Shown: positions 6,893 through 14,181 of the stretch, one piece after another
How the letters are laid out: the number at the start of each line of letters is the position of its first letter
Position numbering within the stretch: position 1 is the stretch's first letter
Source: JAYRWN01 sp041917975
Lineage (GTDB): Bacteria; Bacteroidota; Bacteroidia; Chitinophagales; Saprospiraceae
Assembly: GCA_041917975.1 (NCBI GenBank)
Contig: JAYRWN010000099.1
Coordinates: 1-18,919 of the forward strand
Direction: 5' to 3'
DNA: 18,919 nt
The notes under the pieces: model-generated
The model's database searches: none
What the model was told of the DNA's origin: nothing
What the model saw: only the letters and a program-made list of their open reading frames with translations
Position numbers and translations under genes: made by a program

Positions 6893-8035
6893 TTATAGGC
6901 AGGCCGCCCGGCGCACCGCCTCTTTACCGAAGCGGTGCCGGATGCGGTCCAATTGCTGCCACAGGTGTATCTCCTCTACCGTGTCATCAAACAGGCTGAT
7001 CTGATAGTACCCTGACACCAGGCCGCTGAATTTTACGCCCACCAGGCGTATCAACTGCCGGCGTTCGTACAGCGATTCGAATAATTCCAGGGCGTTCCGC
7101 AGTAGAGTCCGGTTATTGGCGGTATAAGCCAGACGACGTTGTTTGGTATAGGTATTAAAATCGGCATAACGTATCTTGACGGTGATGCAGGAGGTGAGGC
7201 GATGTGCCTGGCGCAGGTCAAACGCCAGTTCATCCACCATGGACATGATGAGCCGGCGTACCATGAGCAGGTCCAGGCTATCTTCCAGGAAGGTGCGCTC
7301 TTTAGACATGGATTTCTGTTCGCTGTAAGGTTCTACCTGACGGGGATCGATGGCGTTAGCGTTCTCCCACAGCACGCGACCCAGTTTACCAAACTCCCGC
7401 TCCAACAGGGGCATAGGAATCTGGCTGAGAATACGGATGGTACGCACGCCCATGAAGCTCAGCTTCTTGTACGTTTCTTTACCAATACCCGGAATTTTGC
7501 CGGTAGACAATGGAGCCAAAAAATCCTTTTCCGTACCCGGCAGCACCTCGGTGGTGCCGTTGGGCTTTACTTCACCGGTACCCACTTTGGACACCAGTTT
7601 ATTCACGGATAGCCCAAAAGAGATGGGCAGACCGGTCTCTTTGATGATGCGCTGACGCAGTTCTTTAGACCATTTATAACAACCAAAATAACGATCCATG
7701 CCGCTGAGATCCAGGTAAAATTCATCAATGGACGCCTTCTCGAAGACCGGTGCATCCTCCTGGATGATCTCCGTCACCAGCTGCGAATAATGGGTATAAC
7801 CATCCATATCCCCCCGCAACACAATAGCCTGGGGACATAAGCGTAAAGCCATCTTCATGGGCATGGCCGAATGCACGCCAAAATGCCGGGCTTCGTAACT
7901 GCAGGAAGCCACCACGCCCCGGGCACTTACCCCCCCGATGATCAGCGGCTTGCCCTTCAGCGCCGTGTTCTTCAGACACTCCACCGACACAAAAAACGCA
8001 TCCAAATCCATATGTACAATGGCCCGTTCAAACAT
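6893..8035 (-). CDS. dinB: DNA polymerase IV (Y-family translesion polymerase)
   Basis: This 380-residue protein is full length for the family. The Y-family catalytic carboxylates are present: Asp10 in HMDLDAFF, and Asp104-Glu105 in ASIDEFYLDL. The fingers motif SYEARHFGVHSAMP is at 47-59. The helix-hairpin-helix region contains IPGIGKETYKKL, and the little-finger domain follows. Near the end QISLF (345-349) is a beta-clamp-binding motif. The enzyme extends primers past damaged bases at low fidelity. The stretch SVNKLVSKVGTGEVKPNG differs from the usual SxNKxxAKxASxxxKPxG, but catalytic residues are intact. It is divergent from the XRE-S24 repressor gene and shares a 110-bp control region, so damage-inducible control by that repressor is likely. 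A terminator follows at 6802-6838. Confidence 0.96.
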   Translation of the reverse strand: MFERAIVHMDLDAFFVSVECLKNTALKGKPLIIGGVSARGVVASCSYEARHFGVHSAMPMKMALRLCPQAIVLRGDMDGYTHYSQLVTEIIQEDAPVFEKASIDEFYLDLSGMDRYFGCYKWSKELRQRIIKETGLPISFGLSVNKLVSKVGTGEVKPNGTTEVLPGTEKDFLAPLSTGKIPGIGKETYKKLSFMGVRTIRILSQIPMPLLEREFGKLGRVLWENANAIDPRQVEPYSEQKSMSKERTFLEDSLDLLMVRRLIMSMVDELAFDLRQAHRLTSCITVKIRYADFNTYTKQRRLAYTANNRTLLRNALELFESLYERRQLIRLVGVKFSGLVSGYYQISLFDDTVEEIHLWQQLDRIRHRFGKEAVRRAACL

Positions 8036-8060
8036 ATATGACGACTATTCCGACATTTAT

Positions 8061-8107
8061 TTGACAAAAAAGCCGGCGAATATCTAAAAAGATTTTATTT
8101 TTGTCAA
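8061..8107. promoter_or_regulatory. Perfect inverted repeat between dinB and the repressor gene (candidate operator)
   Basis: TTGACAAAAA at 8061-8070 and its exact reverse complement TTTTTGTCAA at 8098-8107 are separated by 27 bases, inside the 110-bp spacer between two divergent genes. The right arm overlaps a TAnnTTTG box. The symmetry would let one repressor act on both genes. Binding is inferred, not shown. Confidence 0.6.
8096..8103 (+). promoter_or_regulatory. Bacteroidota -7 box (TAttTTTG) for the XRE-S24 gene
   Basis: TATTTTTG matches the Bacteroidota primary-sigma -7 consensus TAnnTTTG, 42 bases before the chosen ATG. No good -33 TTTG is seen 19-21 bases upstream, so confidence is limited. 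The box lies in the right arm of the inverted repeat. Confidence 0.45.
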
Positions 8108-8145
8108 GAGAATTTTTCAGGATCATCAAAAAAATTTTGAAAACC

Positions 8146-8904
8146 ATGTTACCACAAAATCTCATCTATTTGCGACGTAAGTTCCAACTGTCCCAGCAGG
8201 CCCTGGCCGAAGCTATGGGCATCCCACGTACGACTTTGGGTGAATACGAGCGCGGCAATACCGAGCCGAACATTGAGCTGCTGATCCGGCTGGCCGATCA
8301 TTTTAAGTTGAAAGTAGATGACCTGGTGCGGGCCAACATCAGCCACCATGACCTGGAGATCCTGCGCAGCAAAGACCTGCGCGTCCTGGCCATCAGCATC
8401 GACCAGCAGAACCGGGAGAACATCGAGCTGGTGGATACCAAAGCCAAAGCCGGCTACCTGGAAGGATTTGCCGACCCGGAGTATATCCGTGATTTACCTA
8501 AACTGTATTTTCCGGCCATTCCCGCCGGCACCTATCGCGCTTTCGAAATACAAGGGGATAGCATGCTACCCATCCAGGAAGGCAATATTGTGATTTGTAA
8601 ATATGTAGAATCGTTAAAAGAGATCAAGGATAACCGCACCTATGTGATCGTAAGCAATCAGGAAGGTATTGTCTATAAACGTGTAAAAACCACTAAAGAG
8701 GCGCAAGCCCTTTTATTGGTATCGGACAATGAACTGTATCCTCCTTATTGGATCAGCTATAAGGATATCGCTGAAGTATGGCAGTATTACGCTCATCTGA
8801 GTTTTTCCGACCACAAAGGCATTTTTGATCAACTCGTCGAAGCCCGGCTCATGGATATTCAGCAAAAAGTGACCCGCATCGAGCAACGGCTCATCCAGCA
8901 TTAA
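8146..8904 (+). CDS. XRE-family transcriptional repressor with S24 (LexA/UmuD-like) autoprotease domain
   Basis: This 252-residue protein starts at the ATG giving MLPQNLIYLRRKF. A TTG 15 codons up is open, but that extension covers the promoter region and is not typical. Residues 5-62 are an HTH_3/XRE domain (LSQQALAEAMGIPRTTLGEYERG). The C-terminal half is a Peptidase S24 fold: a probable Ala102-Gly103 cleavage site (KAGYLEGFADPEYI), nucleophile Ser139 (GDSMLP) and general base Lys178 (VYKRVK). A helical tail (about 225-252) follows. Proteins of this design cut themselves when RecA filament forms on damaged DNA, releasing their genes. Pairing with a divergent dinB supports a LexA-like role in translesion control, though canonical LexA has a winged-helix N-terminus instead. 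Autoregulation through the inverted repeat is likely. Confidence 0.92.
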   Translation: MLPQNLIYLRRKFQLSQQALAEAMGIPRTTLGEYERGNTEPNIELLIRLADHFKLKVDDLVRANISHHDLEILRSKDLRVLAISIDQQNRENIELVDTKAKAGYLEGFADPEYIRDLPKLYFPAIPAGTYRAFEIQGDSMLPIQEGNIVICKYVESLKEIKDNRTYVIVSNQEGIVYKRVKTTKEAQALLLVSDNELYPPYWISYKDIAEVWQYYAHLSFSDHKGIFDQLVEARLMDIQQKVTRIEQRLIQH

Positions 8905-8927
8905 AAAAATAAAAACATACGCCTGGT

Positions 8928-9815
8928 TTACCGCAATCGCAAGCGGCGGGAGGGTTCACGGCCGTAGCCTTTCATAATGATCTTCTTCCGGGTTAATTTA
9001 ACGGTAGCAAACGCATTTTCATCCGGCGTGTCCACCATACCTTTCAGATTAACACAATGGATGCCCTCCCAGACACCATAATTGCCGGCGTGATTGTGGC
9101 CGTTAAACCAGGCTTTCACACACCGATAGGGCTGCAAGGTTTGTAAGATTTCCTCGTGATTCCATAAGGCATGTGCCTCGTGCGGCCATAAAGGCAAGTG
9201 ACAAAATAACACCACCTTAAGGCCTCGTTGTTCCGCACGCACCAACTGTTCTTTTAGCCATCGCTGTTGCTCCATGCCGATGGCCCCGTTCCAAGGGTGA
9301 TAATTAGGCTGGTGGCGGGCTTTTAAGTCCTCCGTCATGTGCCGCGCTTGCCGGACGATGGCACTGTCGGTAGCATAAAATGACAGGTCATAACCATTCA
9401 AAAAAATGAACATCCACTTTTTTTCCATCAGGGTATACCAGGTCTGACGAAGGCCTAATTTTTCCGGCACCAACGTCCGTTGATCCGGCTCCACGTCCAG
9501 GTCATGATTGCCCACCACGTGGTATACTGGTTTTAAAGCATGGCCTAATATAGCCTGCACCGTATCGTAACTCTGCAGGTGGCGGTCAATGAGGTCCCCC
9601 AGGCCCACGTATAACCTCAACCGGGAGTGTCTGTTGAGCTGCTGTAGGCAGGATTGTAGCTTGGACAGCGACTGCCGGTAATGCCTCACTCCCGCAGGTG
9701 GGCCGTCATAATATTGTACATCCGCAAAAACACCAAACGACACCTGAGCCCTGGCCGCCACGGGCCATAACAATATGCTGATGAAAAGGGCCAACTTATA
9801 CATTAAAACATACAT
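8928..9815 (-). CDS. Exported metallophosphatase, ADPRibase-Mn/CDP-alcohol-diphosphatase-like
   Basis: This 295-residue protein has a signal peptide (cleavage near ARAQ, residue 24); a start at the second Met (residue 5, position 9803) is equally possible. Calcineurin-like metallophosphoesterase motifs are in order: FADVQYYD (Asp32, with Gln34 in place of His), GDLID (Asp74), GNHDLD (102-107, Asn103, His104), CHLPL (His206) and GHNHAG (His240, His242). The Asp-x-Gln variant of the first motif and FGVxADxQY are typical of the Mn-dependent ADP-ribose/CDP-alcohol diphosphatase group. It would hydrolyse a nucleotide diphosphate or phosphoester in the periplasm. The actual substrate is not shown. 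It is convergent with the repressor gene (23-bp gap). Confidence 0.9.
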   Translation of the reverse strand: MYVLMYKLALFISILLWPVAARAQVSFGVFADVQYYDGPPAGVRHYRQSLSKLQSCLQQLNRHSRLRLYVGLGDLIDRHLQSYDTVQAILGHALKPVYHVVGNHDLDVEPDQRTLVPEKLGLRQTWYTLMEKKWMFIFLNGYDLSFYATDSAIVRQARHMTEDLKARHQPNYHPWNGAIGMEQQRWLKEQLVRAEQRGLKVVLFCHLPLWPHEAHALWNHEEILQTLQPYRCVKAWFNGHNHAGNYGVWEGIHCVNLKGMVDTPDENAFATVKLTRKKIIMKGYGREPSRRLRLR

Positions 9816-9862
9816 ACAGAGGCCTTCACATCAGTCTAAGTTATCCATTTCAGTCGGCCGAA

Positions 9863-10060
9863 TCAATGTGCCGCCAGGACTTTTTGGGCTTCCGCCAAGT
9901 GTTCAGAGGGTACCCGCACTTCGGCAAACCCGGTCTTAAACGCATCATCGCGCTTGTCTACCATAATGGATGGAATCCCGTATTCGCGCAACTTCTGTTT
10001 GATGATTTCAGCCTGATATTCTTCGTCACAATCGATGACTTTAACCCAATGTTCTTGCAT
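9863..10060 (-). CDS. DUF2007 family small protein
   Basis: This 65-residue protein starts at the internal ATG (MQEHWVKVIDCDEEYQAE). The frame is open 21 codons further but that extension is hydrophobic and unlike the family. The pattern of one short sensing-like fold (VKVIDCDEEYQAEIIKQKL, GIPSIMVDKRD, AEVRVPSEHLAEAQKVL) fits DUF2007 (PF09413), a ferredoxin-like alpha/beta domain called a putative signal-transducing protein. No catalytic residue is evident. It lies 47 bases upstream of the metallophosphatase on the same strand and may be co-transcribed with it. Confidence 0.85.
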   Translation of the reverse strand: MQEHWVKVIDCDEEYQAEIIKQKLREYGIPSIMVDKRDDAFKTGFAEVRVPSEHLAEAQKVLAAH

Positions 10061-10093
10061 ATAACTTATTTTAATGACTGGAAAATACACGGT

Positions 10094-10124
10094 CAAGGTA
10101 ACTAATAAAGCCATGCAGGTCAAG
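10094..10124 (-). promoter_or_regulatory. Possible promoter of the DUF2007 gene
   Basis: On the minus strand, CTTG (10121-10124) is followed after 20 bases by TACCTTG (10094-10100). This is close to the Bacteroidota TTTG-N19-TAnnTTTG pattern, with one imperfect box at each end. It lies about 35 bases upstream of the start. Confidence 0.3.
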
Positions 10125-10716
10125 GGGAGTGATGATTCAAGTTAGATCATGCCATTTCTAGGAGAAAAAATTCACCCAATTGAAACGGAGCCATCTCGGG
10201 ATAGCGATGGTGGCAGAAACAGAGTCATCAATTATTGATATTTTCTTAATTTTTCATTTTAATAAAAGTGGTAGATGGCCGGCTAATTTCAGCGCAGGAA
10301 AAACTGCTAATAATTGCCTTGTATATGAATTAACCGGCCAACTGGTCAGGTTTAATTATCTGCTTGAATTGGTAATAAAATAAAATTGACCGCGATAATG
10401 CCATAAGGTATTGACTCCTTCTTAAACTATTAATTTAGTATAAATAATTTGCACCTGGTCATTCGCTCATTGGCTTATTCCCTTGCAGAATATAAAGAAA
10501 TAGAAATGACATGTTCAGTCTGCAGAATTCTTTTATTTCGCTCGTTCGGTTAGTGGTTAACATAAAAGCTGTCACTATCGTCGCAAATTATTAATTATTA
10601 GTTTTTACAGTTTCTACCAATAATAATTGTTTTGCCAAGTTTATTGCTTTCCCTAGAGAGCCAAACAAGTTTGGCTGCCCGATCTATTTCATGCAAACTT
10701 GTTTATATCTGCAGGG
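10125..10716. other. Gene-poor interval of about 590 bp
   Basis: No convincing gene is seen on either strand. A plus-strand frame at 10180-10383 (67 codons) lacks family resemblance, has no clear start context, and is rejected. The interval is AT-rich. At its right end are short palindromes (see 10659-10704), just past the stop of the M56 gene. It may hold the 3' region of that gene and a decayed sequence. Confidence 0.5.
10659..10704. repeat. Nested palindrome and inverted repeat downstream of the M56 gene
   Basis: AGCCAAACAAGTTTGGCT (10659-10676) is a perfect palindrome of two 8-base arms around AA. In addition aaacaagtttg (10663-10673) pairs with caaacttgttt (10694-10704). The two structures are mutually exclusive folds. 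No T run follows on the minus strand, so a terminator is uncertain; an operator is also possible. Confidence 0.6.
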
Positions 10717-12552
10717 TTATAATTTTTTATCCTTTTCCGGTTCTATGCGTGGTTGTTTGTTTAGCCGGTCCTGGTATTTGGATTGCCATTTTTCCGGTAA
10801 CTCTTGCCCATTAATTTTTACTTTATTTCCGTCGAGTTGAATGTTTAGGTCATCACCATCTTTCCACAAACCATCTTTTTTAAATTCAATTTTTAATTCT
10901 TTAATAAATTGGTCCATCCGGCGTTGTTGCTCCTGCAGGTGTTGTTCTTGTATGGCCATGGCTTCAGCCAATCGCTGCATCTCAGCTTCCTGTTTTTGCA
11001 TCACTTCATCCTGTTGTTGCATTTGTTTTTCCTGCAATTTCATTGATTTTTCCAACTGCATCTCCAGTTCGAACTCAAGTCGTTGGTGTTGTTCTGCCAG
11101 GTGTTTTTGTGTCTGTTCCAGGTGTATCTCCAACTCCTCTGCGGCCCGTTGCATGGCGGCATTTTTTTCATGGAGGTCATTCGTCCAGTTCCAGTCAAAA
11201 TCCAGGGCACGTGGGGCTGGAGCGAGCGGTGCCGGTGGCGCGGGTAACGCACGAGATGGGGCAGGAGGGGCCATAGGGGGGCTGGGAGGATAAGGTCGGT
11301 CCATGAATGGCGGAGGAGTAGGCGCAGCCGGCGGGGCTGGTGGGGCCGGAGGCGCGGGAGGGTCGATGAGATCACGGTATTTATGGTATTCGGCAGGAGG
11401 TATAGCCTTTCCATTCACCGTTAGCTTGGTTATTTTGCCGTTCTCTATGGTTAGACTGTAGTTTTTCGGTTTGGTAGGCACAGTATCGGTAAGGATAGGC
11501 GCAACAGGATGAGGTTCGGAGAATGATTTTTCCAGTTGTTTTTTAGGTCGTTGCGTCGTTAAGTCGTTTTCTTTACCCGCTTGATAATTGAGCAAAAACA
11601 AACTAGACAGTACAAAGCCTACGGCCAATAGCATGGACCACAGATGAGTTTTCATATTTGAATTATTTTTCAGGTTTAGTAAATGCTGGACACGATGCGT
11701 TAGTGAGCCCTCTTTACCGGCAAAAGTGATGGACAAGGCCGTAACAGGAGTACGCAGTTCTGATAATTTGATCAGCGTTTTTATATAGTCCACCGTGCTG
11801 GTTGATCTGCCAGCTACGACCTCTTCGTCACAGGCGCATTCACGTTGCACATACGCCTCGGTGACCATACGCTGCAAGAGAGGGTGAAAATAGTAGACGG
11901 TGGAGATCAGCTGCACGATAACGTCTGAGAGATGGTCCCGGTGTAGATAATGTGTCAACTCGTGAGCCAAGATAAATTCAACTTCGCGAATAGACAGATG
12001 ATTAACTACAGCCACGGGAAAAAGGATAACCGGTTTTATCACCCCATATAAACAAGGGGTAGTCACTTCGGTGTGAAGAAAGACTGGCAGTTGTGTAGGT
12101 TTATTCCAGCCCATGGTCAGCTCTGCCAGGTACTCCTGCCATTCGGAAGGTGCCGGGAGCAGTGTTGCCGGCCGCAAAAGATAATAGCCATAAAACCGCC
12201 GTAATAAAAAATACACCAGGCCTGTCATCCAAAGCAGGCTAATAATGATGGACCAATTCCAGACGGTGTGGTTAGAGCTCGGAAGAAGTCCACTCATTTC
12301 AGAAAGGATAGCTTGAGCCCCAATCGTTGGGGTGGAATAACCCGGGTCGGTGGTCTGACTAAGATAATGTATAAACGTGAGCCCGGACCACAGCAGCTGA
12401 AACGCCATTAATCCAACCAGGCCTAAATATTTTTGGCGTGCCTTAAAACGGCTCATGGTGAGGCTCCGGCTCAGGACATAAAGTAAACTGCCCTGCCAGA
12501 GCGCATGGATCAACATCCAACCAAAAGCGATGAACATAGAAGTCAGAGGCAT
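10717..12552 (-). CDS. BlaR1-like M56 family membrane metallopeptidase with proline-rich coiled-coil C-terminus
   Basis: This 611-residue protein follows the repressor stop by 3 bases, so translation is probably coupled. Residues 1-325 are the M56 module: membrane segments near 5-25, 43-63, 99-117 and 303-323, the zinc motif HELTH (197-201), and RECACDEEVV (237-246) with likely third ligand and partner acids. The catalytic residues look intact. Such proteases cut a BlaI-type repressor when their sensor is triggered. There is no penicillin-binding sensor domain. Instead, residues 326-611 hold an ENGKITKLTVNGKAIP motif (370-385), a Pro/Ala-rich hinge (398-446), a Gln/Glu-rich coiled coil (about 463-550) and a second similar motif, LDGNKVKINGQELP (573-586). 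The signal it senses is unknown; envelope or protein stress is a guess. Confidence 0.9.
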   Translation of the reverse strand: MPLTSMFIAFGWMLIHALWQGSLLYVLSRSLTMSRFKARQKYLGLVGLMAFQLLWSGLTFIHYLSQTTDPGYSTPTIGAQAILSEMSGLLPSSNHTVWNWSIIISLLWMTGLVYFLLRRFYGYYLLRPATLLPAPSEWQEYLAELTMGWNKPTQLPVFLHTEVTTPCLYGVIKPVILFPVAVVNHLSIREVEFILAHELTHYLHRDHLSDVIVQLISTVYYFHPLLQRMVTEAYVQRECACDEEVVAGRSTSTVDYIKTLIKLSELRTPVTALSITFAGKEGSLTHRVQHLLNLKNNSNMKTHLWSMLLAVGFVLSSLFLLNYQAGKENDLTTQRPKKQLEKSFSEPHPVAPILTDTVPTKPKNYSLTIENGKITKLTVNGKAIPPAEYHKYRDLIDPPAPPAPPAPPAAPTPPPFMDRPYPPSPPMAPPAPSRALPAPPAPLAPAPRALDFDWNWTNDLHEKNAAMQRAAEELEIHLEQTQKHLAEQHQRLEFELEMQLEKSMKLQEKQMQQQDEVMQKQEAEMQRLAEAMAIQEQHLQEQQRRMDQFIKELKIEFKKDGLWKDGDDLNIQLDGNKVKINGQELPEKWQSKYQDRLNKQPRIEPEKDKKL

Positions 12553-12555
12553 AGG

Positions 12556-12930
12556 TCAGGATTGGGGAGGGTTTTCCAATTGATTAATCAGGGCTTTAAT
12601 TCGGTCTAACTCGTCCTTACTCAGGTTCTCGTGACCCAAGGCTTCGAGGACTAATGATCCGGTTGACCCCTGAAACGTGGCTTCGATAAAACGGGTGAGT
12701 AAAGTTTTTTTCACCGCCTGTTCCTCGACCGCCGCACGGTAGATGTGGGAACGTTGATCATCGTCACGCTGGACCAACCTCTTTTCGTGCATAATCTGCA
12801 TGAGCTTCAAAGTTGTAGTATAGCCAATACCTTTAGAGGTATGGATACGCTCATGGACTTGTCTTACAGTTTGCGGGCCGTAATGCCAGAGGACCTGCAG
12901 GATTTCGAGTTCAGCGTCGGTGGTTTTCAT
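12556..12930 (-). CDS. BlaI/MecI/CopY-family transcriptional repressor
   Basis: This 124-residue protein is full length for PF03965. A winged-helix DNA-binding domain spans about 1-75: TDAELEILQVLWHYGPQTVRQVHERI, then GIGYTTTLKLMQIMHEKRLVQRDDDQRSHIY with the recognition helix around TTTLKLMQIM. A helical dimerisation tail follows. Members bind short dyads as dimers and are inactivated when the partner M56 protease cuts them. The cut site cannot be identified here. It lies directly upstream of the M56 gene with a 3-base gap. Two dyads upstream suggest autorepression. Confidence 0.94.
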   Translation of the reverse strand: MKTTDAELEILQVLWHYGPQTVRQVHERIHTSKGIGYTTTLKLMQIMHEKRLVQRDDDQRSHIYRAAVEEQAVKKTLLTRFIEATFQGSTGSLVLEALGHENLSKDELDRIKALINQLENPPQS

Positions 12931-12941
12931 AAATAATACGA

Positions 12942-12964
12942 TTTTCTTCGTAGTACAAAGAAAA
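12942..12964. promoter_or_regulatory. Near-perfect 23-bp dyad, candidate BlaI operator 1
   Basis: Arms TTTTCTTCGTA and TACAAAGAAAA surround one central G, with a single mismatch in 11 pairs. It sits 11 bases upstream of the repressor start and covers the proposed -7 box. It contains TAGTACAAA, echoed as TAGTACGAA exactly 40 bases away in the second site. Identity as operator is inferred from position and symmetry. Confidence 0.65.
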
Positions 12965-12987
12965 TGTTTTTCTCTTCTTTTGTCAAG
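12956..12987 (-). promoter_or_regulatory. Putative promoter of the repressor-protease operon
   Basis: On the minus strand, CTTG (12984-12987) is followed after 20 bases by TTTCTTTG (12956-12963). This differs from the Bacteroidota TTTG-N19-TAnnTTTG pattern by one base in each box. The -7 part lies inside the 23-bp dyad, so a bound repressor would block it. Confidence 0.4.
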
Positions 12988-12993
12988 AGATAG

Positions 12994-13009
12994 TACGAAA
13001 TATTTCGTA
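12994..13009. promoter_or_regulatory. Perfect 16-bp palindrome, candidate BlaI operator 2
   Basis: TACGAAATATTTCGTA is its own reverse complement. It lies just upstream of the proposed -33 box and 5 bases past the stop of the MerR gene. It shares the TAGTACRAA half-site with the dyad at 12942-12964. Confidence 0.6.
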
Positions 13010-13014
13010 AATAC

Positions 13015-13914
13015 TTATGAGGCCTTATTAGAGTTGGAACTCAACTGATCCATATCTTCAATTGAGTGCATGAGGTGCATGTTTTTCGCTAACCGAAGTT
13101 GCGAATGATTTTGATGGGCCATGACCAGCCAAATGGGCGTATTGGGAAACGTAGAGTAGAGTTGATCGATGTAGTCCTGAAGGGACTGGGTTTGACGTTT
13201 AGCGACCAGAAAAGTGATTAATCCGCTAACCGGGTGATAGTGGTGGGTTTTTTGCACACTGGCTAAAGGCGTATTCGCGCCTAAATAAATAGTGCTGAGC
13301 TGTTTCGCCCGCAGCATGTAGTTACACACGAGTAAACCTAGTTCATGATACTCCCCTTCAGGTAAAAATAATAAGTACGGTGGCTTAGATTGGTTGACTG
13401 GTACCGGCAACGCATCAAATGCTGTTAATATTTTCTGGCGGATGATGTTGCTGCCAAAATGCTCCTGTGAAGGGCATAACTCTTCGGTCATCCACATTAA
13501 ACCAACCCTTTTTAAAAAAGGGTAGATCACTTGTTTAATCAATTCAGTAAATCCAAGTAAGGCCAGACATTGATCGATAATGGTTACAAACCTGGCTTCA
13601 TCAAAACCCAGAATAGCGGTAACCAAACCGTTTATTTTACTTTCATACTCGGTATTTACTTCATCCAGCTGGCAACGCTCGGAAATTTTATTTAACTCCG
13701 GCTCTGATAGCTTACAGATGCGGCTTATTTTCCAACCCTGATGCAAAAGAGTAGCTACGTTGAGAATTTTGATCAACTCATCATTGGTATAGAACCGGAT
13801 GTTGCTCTCGGTACGATTGGGTTGAAAGAGGTGGTACCGTTTCTCCCAAATGCGGATAGTATGGGCCTTAATGCCTGAATACGTTTCTAAATCTCTGATG
13901 CTGTAGTTATCCAA
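13015..13914 (-). CDS. MerR-family regulator with CarH-like cobalamin-binding domain
   Basis: This 299-residue protein starts at TTG; upstream in frame a TAG stop lies 10 codons away and no ATG is available, and the first residues (DNYSIRDLETYSGIKAHTIRIWEKRY) match usual family N-termini. Residues 3-72 are the MerR winged helix. A four-helix cap (about 85-165) contains W141-x9-E151-H152, the CarH-type cap signature. The Rossmann-like B12 domain carries E188-x-H190-xx-G193, whose His would be the lower cobalt ligand. The usual Gly-Gly near the end is replaced by LVMAHQN (263-269). Relatives repress carotenoid or light-induced genes in the dark with adenosylcobalamin. No such target lies in this window. 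Light sensing is therefore plausible but unproven. Confidence 0.88.
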   Translation of the reverse strand: MDNYSIRDLETYSGIKAHTIRIWEKRYHLFQPNRTESNIRFYTNDELIKILNVATLLHQGWKISRICKLSEPELNKISERCQLDEVNTEYESKINGLVTAILGFDEARFVTIIDQCLALLGFTELIKQVIYPFLKRVGLMWMTEELCPSQEHFGSNIIRQKILTAFDALPVPVNQSKPPYLLFLPEGEYHELGLLVCNYMLRAKQLSTIYLGANTPLASVQKTHHYHPVSGLITFLVAKRQTQSLQDYIDQLYSTFPNTPIWLVMAHQNHSQLRLAKNMHLMHSIEDMDQLSSNSNKAS

Positions 13915-14002
13915 CGGTGGTAAAAATTCAATTCGGTATGTCTATAAACAATACTGTTGAAGAATGGTTTGCGCAACCTTAAACAGAAGTAATTTTTGAC
14001 AC

Positions 14003-14028
14003 AAAAAAGCCCGATAAAATACCGGGCT
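14003..14028 (-). terminator. Rho-independent terminator after tRNA-Asn
   Basis: agcccg (14008-14013) and cgggct (14023-14028) form a 6-bp GC-rich stem with a 9-base loop. On the minus strand it is followed by six T (14003-14008, the first T pairing with the stem). It lies 11 bases past the tRNA 3' end. Confidence 0.9.
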
Positions 14029-14039
14029 AAAAATTTTTG

Positions 14040-14113
14040 CGCCTCCACTAGGGCTCGAACCTAGGACCTACGGATTAACAGTCCGCCGCTCTAACCAGCT
14101 GAGCTACGGAGGC
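14040..14113 (-). tRNA. tRNA-Asn (anticodon GUU)
   Basis: The full cloverleaf reads on the minus strand. The acceptor arm is GCCTCCG with TGGAGGC (last pair G-U). The D arm is GCTC/GAGC with loop AGCTGGTTA. The anticodon arm is GCGGA/TCCGT with loop CTGTTAA, anticodon GTT at 14077-14079. The T arm is CTAGG/CCTAG with loop TTCGAGC. Total length is 74 bases including discriminator G. The CCA end is not encoded. It follows rsmI on the same strand and may be read through from it or have its own promoter. Confidence 0.98.
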
Positions 14114-14181
14114 CTTAGCTAAAAAGCGGAGGCAAAATTACATCATTTCATTTAATATTTCAAGATGAACACTGTAAAAAA

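Noticed and set aside
8101..8145. TTG start extending the XRE-S24 protein by 15 residues
   Set aside because: The extension overlaps the -7 box and operator arm; the ATG at 8146 fits the family's usual N-terminus.
10180..10383. 67-codon frame with a VYELTGQLVRF stretch resembling a type IX sorting tail
   Set aside because: The resemblance is one short phrase without the usual YPNP start or C-terminal end, and the frame lacks a signal peptide; chance or a very decayed remnant.
12978..12990. ttttgtcaagaga shared with the dinB/XRE control region at 8099-8111
   Set aside because: It is not part of a symmetric element here; 13 bases is a plausible chance match, so no shared regulator is claimed.
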